Shown: in pieces, positions 1 to 6,428 of the stretch | Position numbering within the stretch: position 1 is the stretch's first letter | Layout: the number at the start of each line of letters is the position of its first letter | Origin: Chloroflexota bacterium | Lineage (GTDB): Bacteria; Chloroflexota; UBA5177; JANWHV01 | NCBI GenBank assembly: GCA_025924845.1 | Contig: JAICHN010000201.1 | Coordinates: 1 to 9,126, forward strand | DNA: 9,126 bases | Direction of reading: 5' to 3' | Program-made: the position numbers and the translations under genes | Notes under the pieces: model-generated | Seen by the model: the letters and a program-made list of their open reading frames with translations, nothing else | The model's database searches: none | What the model was told of the DNA's origin: nothing

Positions 1-285
1 CTGGAATCGCCTCGCCTGCGAATTGGCGCGGATATCCTGTACCATCCAGCTTTTCGTAGTAAGCTGCCGCGATATCGGGGACCGCCTGCGGGCCACGAGT
101 CCAGGGAAGCTGAATCTAGAAAAGTTGAAGCTGTGTGACTGAATTTCTTCAATTCCCTCGTCGTCCAGGGTGCCCCGGTGTATGCGCAAACCGTGTAGTT
201 CGGCTTCCAGCAAGACGGGTGCCGAAAGTAGCAGTTCTCGGCAATCTTGGCTGCATACTGAAACCGGTTTCGGATCAGTTCGAGT
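1..285 (-). pseudogene. Decayed HD-GYP phosphodiesterase domain, partial, off left edge
   Basis: Minus-strand translation gives, in pieces, the C-terminal half of an HD-GYP domain, the fold that hydrolyses cyclic di-GMP. Bases 115 to 1 read IQLPWTRGPQAVPDIAAAYY followed by EKLDGTGYPRQFAGEAIP, matching the family's IPWT..L..VP.IA..HHEKL.G.GYPR block. Bases 240 to about 116, in another frame, read PVLLEAELHGLRIHRGTLDD and then EGIEEIQSH, matching the preceding pLL..E...L.irrGtL..eE...I.sHV block. Bases 285 to about 225, in a third frame, read QYAAKIAENCYF and contain an in-frame TAG near 293-291. A TAG at 118-116 also closes the last frame upstream. The usual HHE metal-binding pair reads YYE, and the sHVtHT segment is shortened. 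Frame changes, stops and a lost ligand together indicate a pseudogene. The upstream limit is approximate, and the gene continues beyond the left edge. A sequencing error cannot explain all the lesions. Confidence 0.72.
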
Positions 286-414
286 TGCCGCTAATTGGCA
301 CAGATCCAGGGGGCATCTCACCTCCGGCATCGCTGCACGTGAGCGGGCCGCTGGGGAGGCACGGGAGCGCCGGCAACCCAGACGACAGAGAGCAGGAGGG
401 AATGTGGCACATCG

Positions 415-466
415 AGACAGATCGCTATGGCGGAGCGGGCAGGCGCCCCACCATAGCGATCTGTCT
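415..466. terminator. Perfect 16-bp inverted repeat, probable terminator hairpin
   Basis: Bases 415-430 and 451-466 are exact reverse complements (agacagatcgctatgg and its complement) around a 20-base loop. The loop itself holds a small GGGC/GCCC hairpin at 437-440 and 445-448. The structure begins about 20 bases past the TAG stop (488-486) of the minus-strand secreted-protein gene, where a transcription terminator would sit. No T-tract follows on either strand, so it is not a textbook intrinsic terminator. It may act as a U-less terminator, protect the mRNA end, or be one copy of a dispersed palindromic repeat. Confidence 0.55.
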
Positions 467-485
467 GGACAGGATCGACTGGCCG

Positions 486-986
486 CTAATACCCTGGGTA
501 TCCGCCGCTGCCGGCGTTGCTCCACTGGTTGCGAGTCGCACCCACCGTCGCCACCGTCCAGACGCCGCCGAAGTCCTTATAGCCCTGGCCGGTTGTCTGG
601 CCCGCCTTCTGATCCCCAATGAACGTATAGAGCGGATGCCCCTTGTACGTGACCTGCCACCGGCCGGCACCACGGGTGATCACCCCGATTCCCTTGCCGA
701 TGCCGGGCGCCACGGCTGCGGTCGCAGTGCCCTTAGCCACCACCAGCGGGAACCAGAACTTGAGGCAGGCGCCCGTACAGCCAATCTTGCCGTTGCGGTC
801 GAGCGAGAAATGGTAGAGCGTGCGGCGTTGCGCCGTGATCAGGATCTGGCCCAGCCTGGCATCATGCGTGATCCTGATCAGGGCGGGCTGCGGCTTGGGG
901 CCGGAGGCCGCGTGCGTGGTGGCGGTACTCAGCACCAGCATCGCTGGGATAGCGAGAGACAAGGACAGGCGTCGTATGACATGCAT
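486..986 (-). CDS. Secreted COG4315-type repeat protein
   Basis: This 166-residue protein resembles the COG4315 / Lipoprotein_15 (PF03640) family of small secreted proteins of unknown function. Residues 1-27 look like a Sec signal peptide: basic HVIRR, a hydrophobic stretch at about 7-24, and a likely signal peptidase I site after THA. There is no lipobox cysteine, so it is probably released rather than lipid-anchored. Two family repeats follow. Repeat 1 is about 45-81 (LGQILITAQRRTLYHFSLD, then CTGACLKFWFPL, with C70 and C74 in the typical CtGaC position). Repeat 2 is about 109-146 (WQVTYKGHPLYTFIGDQ, then GGVWTVA). The usual W-P-P-L reads FWFPL. The ATG is fixed by a strong AGAAGGAG six bases upstream and by the signal peptide. 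The C-terminal tail (150-166) is rich in Gly, Ser and Asn. The gene stands alone, facing away from the sigma/anti-sigma pair. Family assignment is firm; molecular function is unknown. Confidence 0.85.
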   Translation of the reverse strand: MHVIRRLSLSLAIPAMLVLSTATTHAASGPKPQPALIRITHDARLGQILITAQRRTLYHFSLDRNGKIGCTGACLKFWFPLVVAKGTATAAVAPGIGKGIGVITRGAGRWQVTYKGHPLYTFIGDQKAGQTTGQGYKDFGGVWTVATVGATRNQWSNAGSGGYPGY

Positions 987-992
987 GATGGA

Positions 993-1000
993 CTCCTTCT
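993..1000 (-). promoter_or_regulatory. Strong Shine-Dalgarno site of the secreted-protein gene
   Basis: On the minus strand these bases read AGAAGGAG, six bases before the ATG at 986-984. This near-ideal ribosome binding site decides the start of the secreted COG4315 protein and argues against the longer minus-strand open frame that overlaps it. Confidence 0.75.
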
Positions 1001-1668
1001 TCTTGAACTACATAGAGGCACTGAATCTTATCGCTGCTGGGAGGGGACGGTGCGCCACGGCGCTCGCTGTCGTCCCGGCGCAGGACACCACGTTCGCCAA
1101 GCGCGGCTTTCAACCAGGCAGCGGTCTCGGCTAATGCCGGCACGCCGCCGGAGAGGTGCCGACACTCGTCGGGATCGCGATCCGCTGCCAACGCGTCGAG
1201 CAGTCGGTTTACTTGCTCGCGCGCAGCGGCCGTCCGCGAACACGGCCTCCCGGCCCGTACTCGTCCAGCGGCGGGTGTGACGTGCCCTCCCCATGACGCT
1301 GACCAGCGTCGTCGGTTACCTTTGGCTGCCATCTCTCGAGCAGGATGATGTCTCATTCTCCTTTGCCCTTTGCCCGCTCGGGCCGTGTGCTCGCTGGTCG
1401 GGCCGTTTGCCTCGACACTTAGCTATACGAGGTCAAGGCGGGCTGAGGACGCATGGCGCGTGCGTTGACACGCAAGACGTGGAGCTAAACCTGTAGGGGC
1501 CGGTTTTGATTTGGTACGGAAAGCCGGGATGTCGATCCATCGTAACTGGCTGCGTAGAAATGAGTGAACGTCCGATCAAACGAACAAGCTTGTCACTCAC
1601 CGGCCGTGGATGCATGCGCACCGGCAGAACCAAACGGTCCGTGTGTCTCGTGTACAGAGTAGTGCCTG
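1001..1668. other. Long intergenic region between divergent genes
   Basis: About 670 bases between the minus-strand secreted-protein gene and the plus-strand sigma factor contain no convincing intact gene. Promoters for both divergent units must lie here. A weak minus-strand TAAGAT (1030-1025) could be a -10 for the secreted-protein gene, but no good -35 precedes it. AGAAC at 1626-1630 and CGTGT at 1649-1653, 18 bases apart, loosely resemble an ECF-type promoter before the sigma gene. A 7-bp inverted repeat (TGAGTGA 1561-1567, TCACTCA 1593-1599) has a 25-base spacer. A minus-strand stretch at about 1218-1087 has protein-like composition and may be a relic. No tRNA, riboswitch or transposase remnant was recognised. 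Confidence 0.5.
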
Positions 1669-2256
1669 GTGCTTATGTTGAAGCAGAACAACACCGACGA
1701 TGCCGACCGCGATGAGGAGTTGGCGCACCGGCTCGTGCGCGGTGACGCGGCGGCGCTGGAGGCCATAGCGGCGCGCCATGGACGGGCGGCCTACGGGCTG
1801 GCCCTGCACATGCTGGGCGATCCGGGCTGGGCCGAGGAAGTAGTGCAGGATGTGCTCCTGCGCCTGTGGCGCCGGCCGCAGCGCTACGACCCGGCGCGGG
1901 GCGGCCTGCACCCGTGGCTACTGCGGGTCACGCATAACGCGGCGGTGGATGCGTTGCGGAGCCGGCGGGGCACCGCGCGCACCTTCGATGGCGACGCTTC
2001 TGCGTTGGAGGAGCTATCCAATGACGGGCCGGACCCCTTCACCTCCGCGTGGGACGCCACACGCGCCGAGACGGTGCGTCGGGCCCTTATCGCCCTGCCG
2101 GCCGAGCAGCGCGAGGTGGTGGAGCTGGCGTACTACGGCGGGTTGAGCCAGGCGGAAATCGCCGCGCGAACCGGGCGGCCACTGAGTACTATTAAGACAC
2201 GGACACGCCTGGCCTTCCGTAAGCTGAGAGAGGTGCTCCACAATCATGACCTGTGA
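1669..2256 (+). CDS. ECF-family RNA polymerase sigma factor
   Basis: This 195-residue extracytoplasmic-function sigma-70 factor directs RNA polymerase to a small set of stress or envelope promoters. Region 2 spans about residues 16-101, with DPGWAEEVVQDVLLRLWRRP covering the conserved D.aEDl.Qevflr.W core-binding segment, then WLLRVTHNAAVDALRSRR, which contacts the -10 element. Region 4 spans about 131-190, with ALPAEQREVVELAYYGGLSQ and EIAARTGRPLSTIKTRTR forming the helix-turn-helix that reads the -35. There is no extra C-terminal domain, so it is a minimal ECF factor of normal length. The start is a GTG at 1669 with a modest AGAG nine bases upstream; an in-frame ATG at 1675 is an equally possible start. 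Its 3' end overlaps the anti-sigma gene by 11 bases, so the two are translationally coupled. The RskA partner suggests a SigK/ECF19-like group, but the exact group was not determined. Confidence 0.95.
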   Translation: MLMLKQNNTDDADRDEELAHRLVRGDAAALEAIAARHGRAAYGLALHMLGDPGWAEEVVQDVLLRLWRRPQRYDPARGGLHPWLLRVTHNAAVDALRSRRGTARTFDGDASALEELSNDGPDPFTSAWDATRAETVRRALIALPAEQREVVELAYYGGLSQAEIAARTGRPLSTIKTRTRLAFRKLREVLHNHDL

Positions 2257-2965
2257 ACGTGCATGCGAGGAGTTGCCGGCTCTGGTTTTGGGGGCGTTGC
2301 CGGCTGCAGAGGCTGAGCCTGTGCTGGCGCACGTGCGCAGCTGTGCGAGGTGCGCGCAGGAACTGCGGACGCTACTGCCCTTGCGGGATGCGCTGAATAG
2401 CGCCGTCCCCACGGTGGAGCTGCCGGAAGGGTTCACGGAGCGGCTCACGGCGCGAACGCGGCCGGCGCATCTTCGACCCGTCCGGCGGGGACGTGCGCTG
2501 GTGAGGGGGCTTGGATGGGCGCTCGCCGCAGCCGCGGCTCTTCTGCTCGCGCTGCTGGGAACGCATCTAGAGCAGGTGACTGGCGACCTGCACCAGCAGC
2601 GCCAGGACGCGGCGCAGATCGCGGCGCTGCTGTCCCGCTCTGACGTAGTGCCGGTTGCTATGCGGGGGTACAGTTTAGGCGCGCAGGGACGCTTGTACGT
2701 CGCGCGCAGTTGGGACGAGGGGGTGTTGATGCTCGGCCACTTGCCTGCCCTGCCTACGGGCAAGGTGTACCAATGCTGGCTGGAGGGACGGGGAGAGGAT
2801 TGGAGCGCGGCGCTCATGACATCTGTGGCGGATCGCGCACTGGGCATCTATCTGCACCCGCCACACGGGCTGGGCCGCTACACCGCCATTGAACTCACGA
2901 TCGAGCCGGCCGGCGGCAGCCGATCACCGCGTGGGCAACGCGTGCTGACCGGGCGGCTGCGCTGA
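2246..2965 (+). CDS. Membrane anti-sigma factor, RskA type
   Basis: This 239-residue anti-sigma factor should hold the adjacent ECF sigma factor inactive at the membrane. Residues 1-45 form a zinc-finger anti-sigma domain with H29-x3-C33-x2-C36 in AHVRSCARCAQEL, preceded by ACEELPALVLGALPAAE, the typical start of RskA-family proteins. A basic linker (about 71-86) leads to one membrane helix at about 88-106, rich in Ala and Leu, giving an N-in/C-out topology. Residues 110-130 look like a short coiled segment. About 138-239 match the extracytoplasmic RskA domain (PF10099): LMLGHLPALPTGKVYQCWLE, and near the end EPAGGSRSPRGQ, like the family's E.aGGS..P.G motif. The start overlaps the sigma gene's stop region by 11 bases, typical of sigma/anti-sigma pairs. 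In this family regulated proteolysis releases the sigma factor; no protease gene is nearby. Confidence 0.92.
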   Translation: MTCERACEELPALVLGALPAAEAEPVLAHVRSCARCAQELRTLLPLRDALNSAVPTVELPEGFTERLTARTRPAHLRPVRRGRALVRGLGWALAAAAALLLALLGTHLEQVTGDLHQQRQDAAQIAALLSRSDVVPVAMRGYSLGAQGRLYVARSWDEGVLMLGHLPALPTGKVYQCWLEGRGEDWSAALMTSVADRALGIYLHPPHGLGRYTAIELTIEPAGGSRSPRGQRVLTGRLR

Positions 2966-3257
2966 GGCGACAACCCTCCAAGCGCGGAGACGGCGCCTGC
3001 TGCTCCTTCGGACGGCTTACCGCGGGCCTGGAACACATGGTCGCTGTGCCGCCGGCGCATAGGCGCGCGTCATGGCGTGCTCGGGCCCGATTGCCTCATC
3101 CAGGGGCGAGGCCCTAAATGGGTCATGCCACTTCAAGCCGCACCTTGAGACGAATGACTGCCCCGGCGCGATTCGCTATGTACTTCTCGTGTAACCGCGC
3201 GACGTATACTCAAACAAACCAGATGGGCAAGAAAAGGTACCAAGATTTGGAGAGGCT
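2966..3257. other. Intergenic leader before the six-gene cluster
   Basis: These 292 bases separate the anti-sigma gene from the six-gene cluster. No gene and no clear T-tailed terminator were seen. Only the last 60 bases are AT-richer, with a TATACT element and the ribosome binding site of the first cluster gene. The B12 box and the conserved core of a cobalamin riboswitch were looked for and not found, although the cluster encodes two probable cobalamin-binding enzymes. Confidence 0.5.
3205..3210 (+). promoter_or_regulatory. Possible -10 element of the cluster promoter
   Basis: TATACT matches the housekeeping -10 consensus at five of six bases and lies in a locally AT-rich patch 48 bases before the first cluster gene. 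No good -35 hexamer stands 16-18 bases upstream (the sequence there is close to ACTTCT), so the assignment is tentative. If it is real, the mRNA leader would be about 40 bases. Confidence 0.3.
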
Positions 3258-4154
3258 ATGGCCCAGCCTGCGCCGCAACCGCCGTCACTCGCGGGGACCG
3301 AGGACATCGATCGCGCCGTCGCCCGCACCCTGGCCTATTTCGCCCTCTTCTCGTATAGCCCGAGTCCATGGGAAACCCACCGCTACCTGCATGGACTCCG
3401 CGCCGCGCCGGACCACGTGCTTCGGGCGCTGCGTCGGCGGTGCCTGCCGCCGCCCTGGCGTGAGGCCGGTGCCGCCCTGCCCCCCGAGGGGGGAGCGCCG
3501 CCGCCCGACCCGGCCCGCGCAACGGGTCTGGCCCGGGCACGGCGTTACGGGAGACTTCTCGGCTACCTTCCCTTCGTGCGGATGATCGGGCTTACCGGCT
3601 CACGGGCGATGGGCGGTTCGGATCTGGATGACATTGACCTGATGATCGTGAGCGCGCCGGGCCGAGTGTGGCTCTGCCGGCTGGGCGCGGTCATCGCGGT
3701 GCGCCTAGCGCGGCTCGCCGGCGATACGCTCTGCCCGAACTATGTCGTGGGGGCTAATAGCCTGGAACTGCCCGAGATGACCATATACGACGCCCACGAA
3801 TTGGCCCAGATGATCCCGCTGTACGGCGGGGCAGTGTATCGGGCGCTCTGGGCCGCTAATCCCGCCGTGGCCGACTTATTGCCCAATGCCTGCCCCTTCC
3901 CGGACCCGTTGGAACAGCCGTTGATCGGTCTAGGCTTGCTGAAGGGCACCCTGGAGCGGCTTCTCGCGGGACGCCTGGGGCAGAGACTGGAGCACTGGGA
4001 GCACGGCCGGAAGGTGGCGCGCCTCCGCCGGCAAGGTATCACGTCCCCCGAGATAACGCTCACCGCCGATCAGTGTAAGGGTCACTTCGACGGGCATCGG
4101 GCGCGCGTGCTTGCCGCGTATGGCCGCGTGTCCGCTAAGTTCCAGGGAGCGTAA
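3258..4154 (+). CDS. MNT-type nucleotidyltransferase-fold protein
   Basis: This 298-residue protein carries a minimal nucleotidyltransferase core at about residues 108-132: GLTGSRAMGGSDLDDIDLMI, with the G114-S115 pair and the metal-binding pair D125-x-D127 typical of Pol-beta-like transferases. Downstream, LCPNYVVGANSLELP (158-172) and YDAHELAQMIPLYGGAVY (177-194) recall an uncharacterised bacterial and archaeal group annotated only as nucleotidyltransferase-domain proteins. That recall is from memory and was not searched. Residues 16-60 are helical and may form a small winged-helix-like module; 63-88 are Pro- and Ala-rich and probably a linker. The third catalytic Asp could not be placed. 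The ATG is supported by GGAG five bases upstream. It opens the cluster, ending two bases before the first radical SAM gene, so it may activate or tag the pathway substrate with a nucleotide. A toxin-antitoxin role is less likely because no HEPN partner is adjacent. Confidence 0.75.
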   Translation: MAQPAPQPPSLAGTEDIDRAVARTLAYFALFSYSPSPWETHRYLHGLRAAPDHVLRALRRRCLPPPWREAGAALPPEGGAPPPDPARATGLARARRYGRLLGYLPFVRMIGLTGSRAMGGSDLDDIDLMIVSAPGRVWLCRLGAVIAVRLARLAGDTLCPNYVVGANSLELPEMTIYDAHELAQMIPLYGGAVYRALWAANPAVADLLPNACPFPDPLEQPLIGLGLLKGTLERLLAGRLGQRLEHWEHGRKVARLRRQGITSPEITLTADQCKGHFDGHRARVLAAYGRVSAKFQGA

Positions 4155-4156
4155 GT

Positions 4157-5596
4157 ATGGCGCAGCCGGATATCCTCTTTACCAATGCCTATCACATCAG
4201 CAACGATCACCACGAGCAGATTACCATGCGCCCCTATCCGGCGCTCGGACCGCTCTATGTCGCCGCGTATCTGCGCGAACACGGCTACAGCGTTGATTTC
4301 TTCGATTCGGTCTTTCAGACCAACGAGGATGCGCTCCTTGAAAACGTTCGTTTGCTAAAGCCGCGCTTCGTAGGAGTCAGTGCCCTGGTGATCGGACGCG
4401 CCACGGCAAAAGAGCAGATTCGGCGTCTCAAGGAAACCGGGTGTACGGTCATCGCGGGTGGTCCCGACCCCTCGATCGTTCCCGGCACGTATTTACGTGA
4501 GTTCGGCGCGGATTACGTGGTATTGGGCGAAGGCGAGTATACGGCCCATGAGTTGCTGGACAGTTTGACCGGACGTAGCGGACGGCCAATCGACGAGGTA
4601 ACTGGGATAGCCTTTCTCCGCGACGGAGCGGTCAAGATGACCAAGGCGCGCGACAAGATCAAGGATCTGGATGGTCTGCCCTGGCCCGCCCGTGACCTAA
4701 TGGACTTTACGCCCTATCTCACGGCGTGGCGGAGCCGCCACGGTTACTCGTCGGTCCACTTGCTGACCAGCCGAGGGTGTCCCTTCCGTTGTAACTGGTG
4801 CAGCAAGGGCGTCTATGGCAAAACGTTTCGCGCGCGCGATCCGCGTGACGTGGCCCGCGAGATGCGCTGGCTCCAGGACACCTACCAGCCGGAGCGCCTG
4901 TGGGTGGCGGATGACCTGATCGGGGTGAAACGGCAATGGGTGACCGCGTGGCATGACGCGGTACTGGAGGCCGATGCCGCCATGCCTTTCGAGTGCCTCT
5001 CGCGGGCTGACCTCCTCACCCCTCAGATGCTGGCGGAGTTGCGGGAAATCGGCTGCTTCCGCGTCTACTTCGGGGCCGAATCCGGCTCGCAGCGCATCCT
5101 CGACGCCATGCAGAAGGACACCAAGGTCGAGGACATCCGCGCCGCGTCCACTATGCTCAAGGATGCCGGGATCGAACGCGGCTTCTTCATGATGCTTGGC
5201 TACCCACCCGAGGATCTCTCCGATATTCGCCTTACCGAGCAAATGTTGATGGATATCGTGCCGGAAATGGTGGGCTTTAGCGTGGCCTATCCATTGGAAG
5301 GCACCCCGTTCCACGATAAAGTGAAGGCACAGATTCCCTTGCAGGCCGAACAGTGGCAGAGCGGGAACGAAAACCGGGTGCTGTTCAACGCCGCCTACTC
5401 GACTCGGTTTTATGCCGCCACTATCCAACGGCTCCAGGCGCGGCTGCGCTTGAAGCGGCGCAGGCGCTTCGACCGGAAGGTGCCCATTGACGCGGCTAAG
5501 GTGCTCTATTACTCGCTCCAGGCGGCTCGGGCCCGCCGCGACCGCCGGCCGCGTACGCTACCCCAGGCCGGACCGGGCTTTTCGCACAATGGTTGA
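4157..5596 (+). CDS. B12-binding-domain radical SAM enzyme 1
   Basis: This 479-residue protein has the two-domain layout of cobalamin-binding radical SAM enzymes (BchE-like group). Residues 1-140 are a Rossmann-type B12-binding domain: PALGPLYVAAYLREHGYSVD, GVSAL (73-77), IAGGPDPS (99-106) and the hallmark LGEGEYT (123-129). The DxHxxG cobalt-ligand motif of methionine synthase is absent, as in many members of this group. The radical SAM domain (about 195-400) has C208-x3-C212-x2-C215 in SRGCPFRCNWC, which should bind the 4Fe-4S cluster, and YFGAESGSQ (305-312), the conserved SAM-contact region. Such enzymes methylate unactivated carbon or phosphorus, or cyclise or rearrange their substrates. 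The C-terminal tail (about 425-475) is strongly basic. The start has AGGGAG about seven bases upstream and follows the preceding stop by two bases. Enzyme class is firm; substrate is unknown. Confidence 0.95.
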   Translation: MAQPDILFTNAYHISNDHHEQITMRPYPALGPLYVAAYLREHGYSVDFFDSVFQTNEDALLENVRLLKPRFVGVSALVIGRATAKEQIRRLKETGCTVIAGGPDPSIVPGTYLREFGADYVVLGEGEYTAHELLDSLTGRSGRPIDEVTGIAFLRDGAVKMTKARDKIKDLDGLPWPARDLMDFTPYLTAWRSRHGYSSVHLLTSRGCPFRCNWCSKGVYGKTFRARDPRDVAREMRWLQDTYQPERLWVADDLIGVKRQWVTAWHDAVLEADAAMPFECLSRADLLTPQMLAELREIGCFRVYFGAESGSQRILDAMQKDTKVEDIRAASTMLKDAGIERGFFMMLGYPPEDLSDIRLTEQMLMDIVPEMVGFSVAYPLEGTPFHDKVKAQIPLQAEQWQSGNENRVLFNAAYSTRFYAATIQRLQARLRLKRRRRFDRKVPIDAAKVLYYSLQAARARRDRRPRTLPQAGPGFSHNG

Positions 5597-6410
5597 GGCG
5601 CACCAGCGTGCCGCCGGCGCCTTTAGCGCGGTCGCCCCAATTTACGACGGGGAAACCGAAGCCAATCCGGCCGTGGCTCACGTGCGCCGAATCGTCCTCC
5701 GCCGACTTACCAAGCTATGGCGCCCCGGTGAGCGAGTAATTGAACTTGGTTGCGGTACCGGAGTCGAAGCGGTCGCCCTGGCCCGTACCGGCATTCTGGT
5801 TACCGCGCTCGACGTGGCGCCCGGTATGCTCGCCCGGACCGAGACGCGTTGCGGCGAGGCAGGCGTAAGCGAACGGGTCAGCCTCCACCAGATGGCGGCA
5901 TCCGAGGTGGGCAACCTCTTGGCCTGCAATGTGCCCGGATCCTTCGCGGGCGCGTACTCCAGCTTTGGCCCGCTCAATTGTGAACCGGATCTTGAATCGG
6001 TGGCCGCCGGCCTGCATCAGTTGATCCGCCCCGGCGGACGCGTGGCGATTTCGGCGATCAATCGGTTCCATCCCTTTGAGAGCGCCTGGTATGCCGCGCA
6101 TGGCGACTTCAAGCGGGCAACCCGCCGCTGGAGCGGCTATGCCGAAGGCACGGTATCACCCACTCTTCCCGATCGCGTGCCCACTTACTACTACACGCCC
6201 CGAGCTTTCGCCCGCCGCTTCAAGCCCGGTTTCCGTGTAGTCTCGTGCCGCGCCCTGCTCCTCTTCCTCCCCCCGCCCTACCTGGCGCATCTGGGCGCCC
6301 GGTATCCACGGGCCAGACGCTGGGCGGCACGGCTGGATCGGAGCATGGGGGATTGGCCGATCCTTCGCGGCTTGGGCGATCACTTTCTGATCGAATTGGA
6401 GCGGCGATGA
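5589..6410 (+). CDS. Class I SAM-dependent methyltransferase
   Basis: This 273-residue protein is a class I methyltransferase (Methyltransf_11/25-like). Motif I is VIELGCGTGVEA (50-61), which binds SAM. The acidic end of strand 2 is LDVAPGML (74-81). AYSSFGPLNCEPDL (122-135) and LIRPGGRVAISAINRF (145-160) cover motifs III to post-III. The C-terminal third (about 160-273) carries YYYTPRAFARRF, the usual lid or substrate region, and should set specificity. The ATG at 5589 overlaps the end of the radical SAM gene by eight bases. There is no clear ribosome binding site, so translation probably restarts from the upstream gene. A longer in-frame start at 5487 was rejected because its 34 extra codons lie in the upstream gene and do not resemble a methyltransferase N-terminus. 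Position between two radical SAM genes suggests O-, N- or C-methylation of their shared substrate. Confidence 0.92.
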   Translation: MVEAHQRAAGAFSAVAPIYDGETEANPAVAHVRRIVLRRLTKLWRPGERVIELGCGTGVEAVALARTGILVTALDVAPGMLARTETRCGEAGVSERVSLHQMAASEVGNLLACNVPGSFAGAYSSFGPLNCEPDLESVAAGLHQLIRPGGRVAISAINRFHPFESAWYAAHGDFKRATRRWSGYAEGTVSPTLPDRVPTYYYTPRAFARRFKPGFRVVSCRALLLFLPPPYLAHLGARYPRARRWAARLDRSMGDWPILRGLGDHFLIELERR

Positions 6411-6428
6411 GCACCGGGGCGGAGCACT

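Noticed and set aside
135..1280. Long plus-strand open frame of 381 codons
   Set aside because: It runs antisense through the HD-GYP relic, the hairpin and the well-supported secreted-protein gene. Its Arg/Pro/Gly-rich translation has no recognisable domain, which is typical of GC-rich antisense frames.
862..1356. Minus-strand open frame of 164 codons
   Set aside because: It overlaps the start, signal-peptide region and strong ribosome binding site of the secreted-protein gene and has no good start of its own. Only a short middle part looks protein-like, and that is reported as a possible relic.
1561..1599. TGAGTGA/TCACTCA inverted repeat as an operator
   Set aside because: Seven-base arms with a 25-base spacer are expected by chance at this scale. 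It is mentioned only under the intergenic region.
1015..1668. Shared AGTGCCT heptamer upstream of both the secreted-protein and sigma genes as a common ECF promoter
   Set aside because: A single seven-base match without matching spacing to a second element is too weak to call a promoter pair.
2014..2847. Minus-strand open frame of 277 codons across the sigma/anti-sigma junction
   Set aside because: It is antisense to two firmly identified genes and has the Ser/Arg/Ala-rich composition of a shadow frame.
3118..3585. Plus-strand open frame of 155 codons upstream of and overlapping the nucleotidyltransferase gene
   Set aside because: It conflicts with the frame carrying the GS...DDID motif, has no ribosome binding site, and is Arg/Pro-rich without family resemblance.
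3258..4154. Antitoxin of a HEPN/MNT toxin-antitoxin pair
   Set aside because: The protein is much longer than MntA-type antitoxins, and the adjacent gene is a radical SAM enzyme, not a HEPN toxin.
4697..5428. Minus-strand open frame of 243 codons inside the first radical SAM gene
   Set aside because: It is an antisense shadow of a gene with clear catalytic motifs, and its translation shows no domain.
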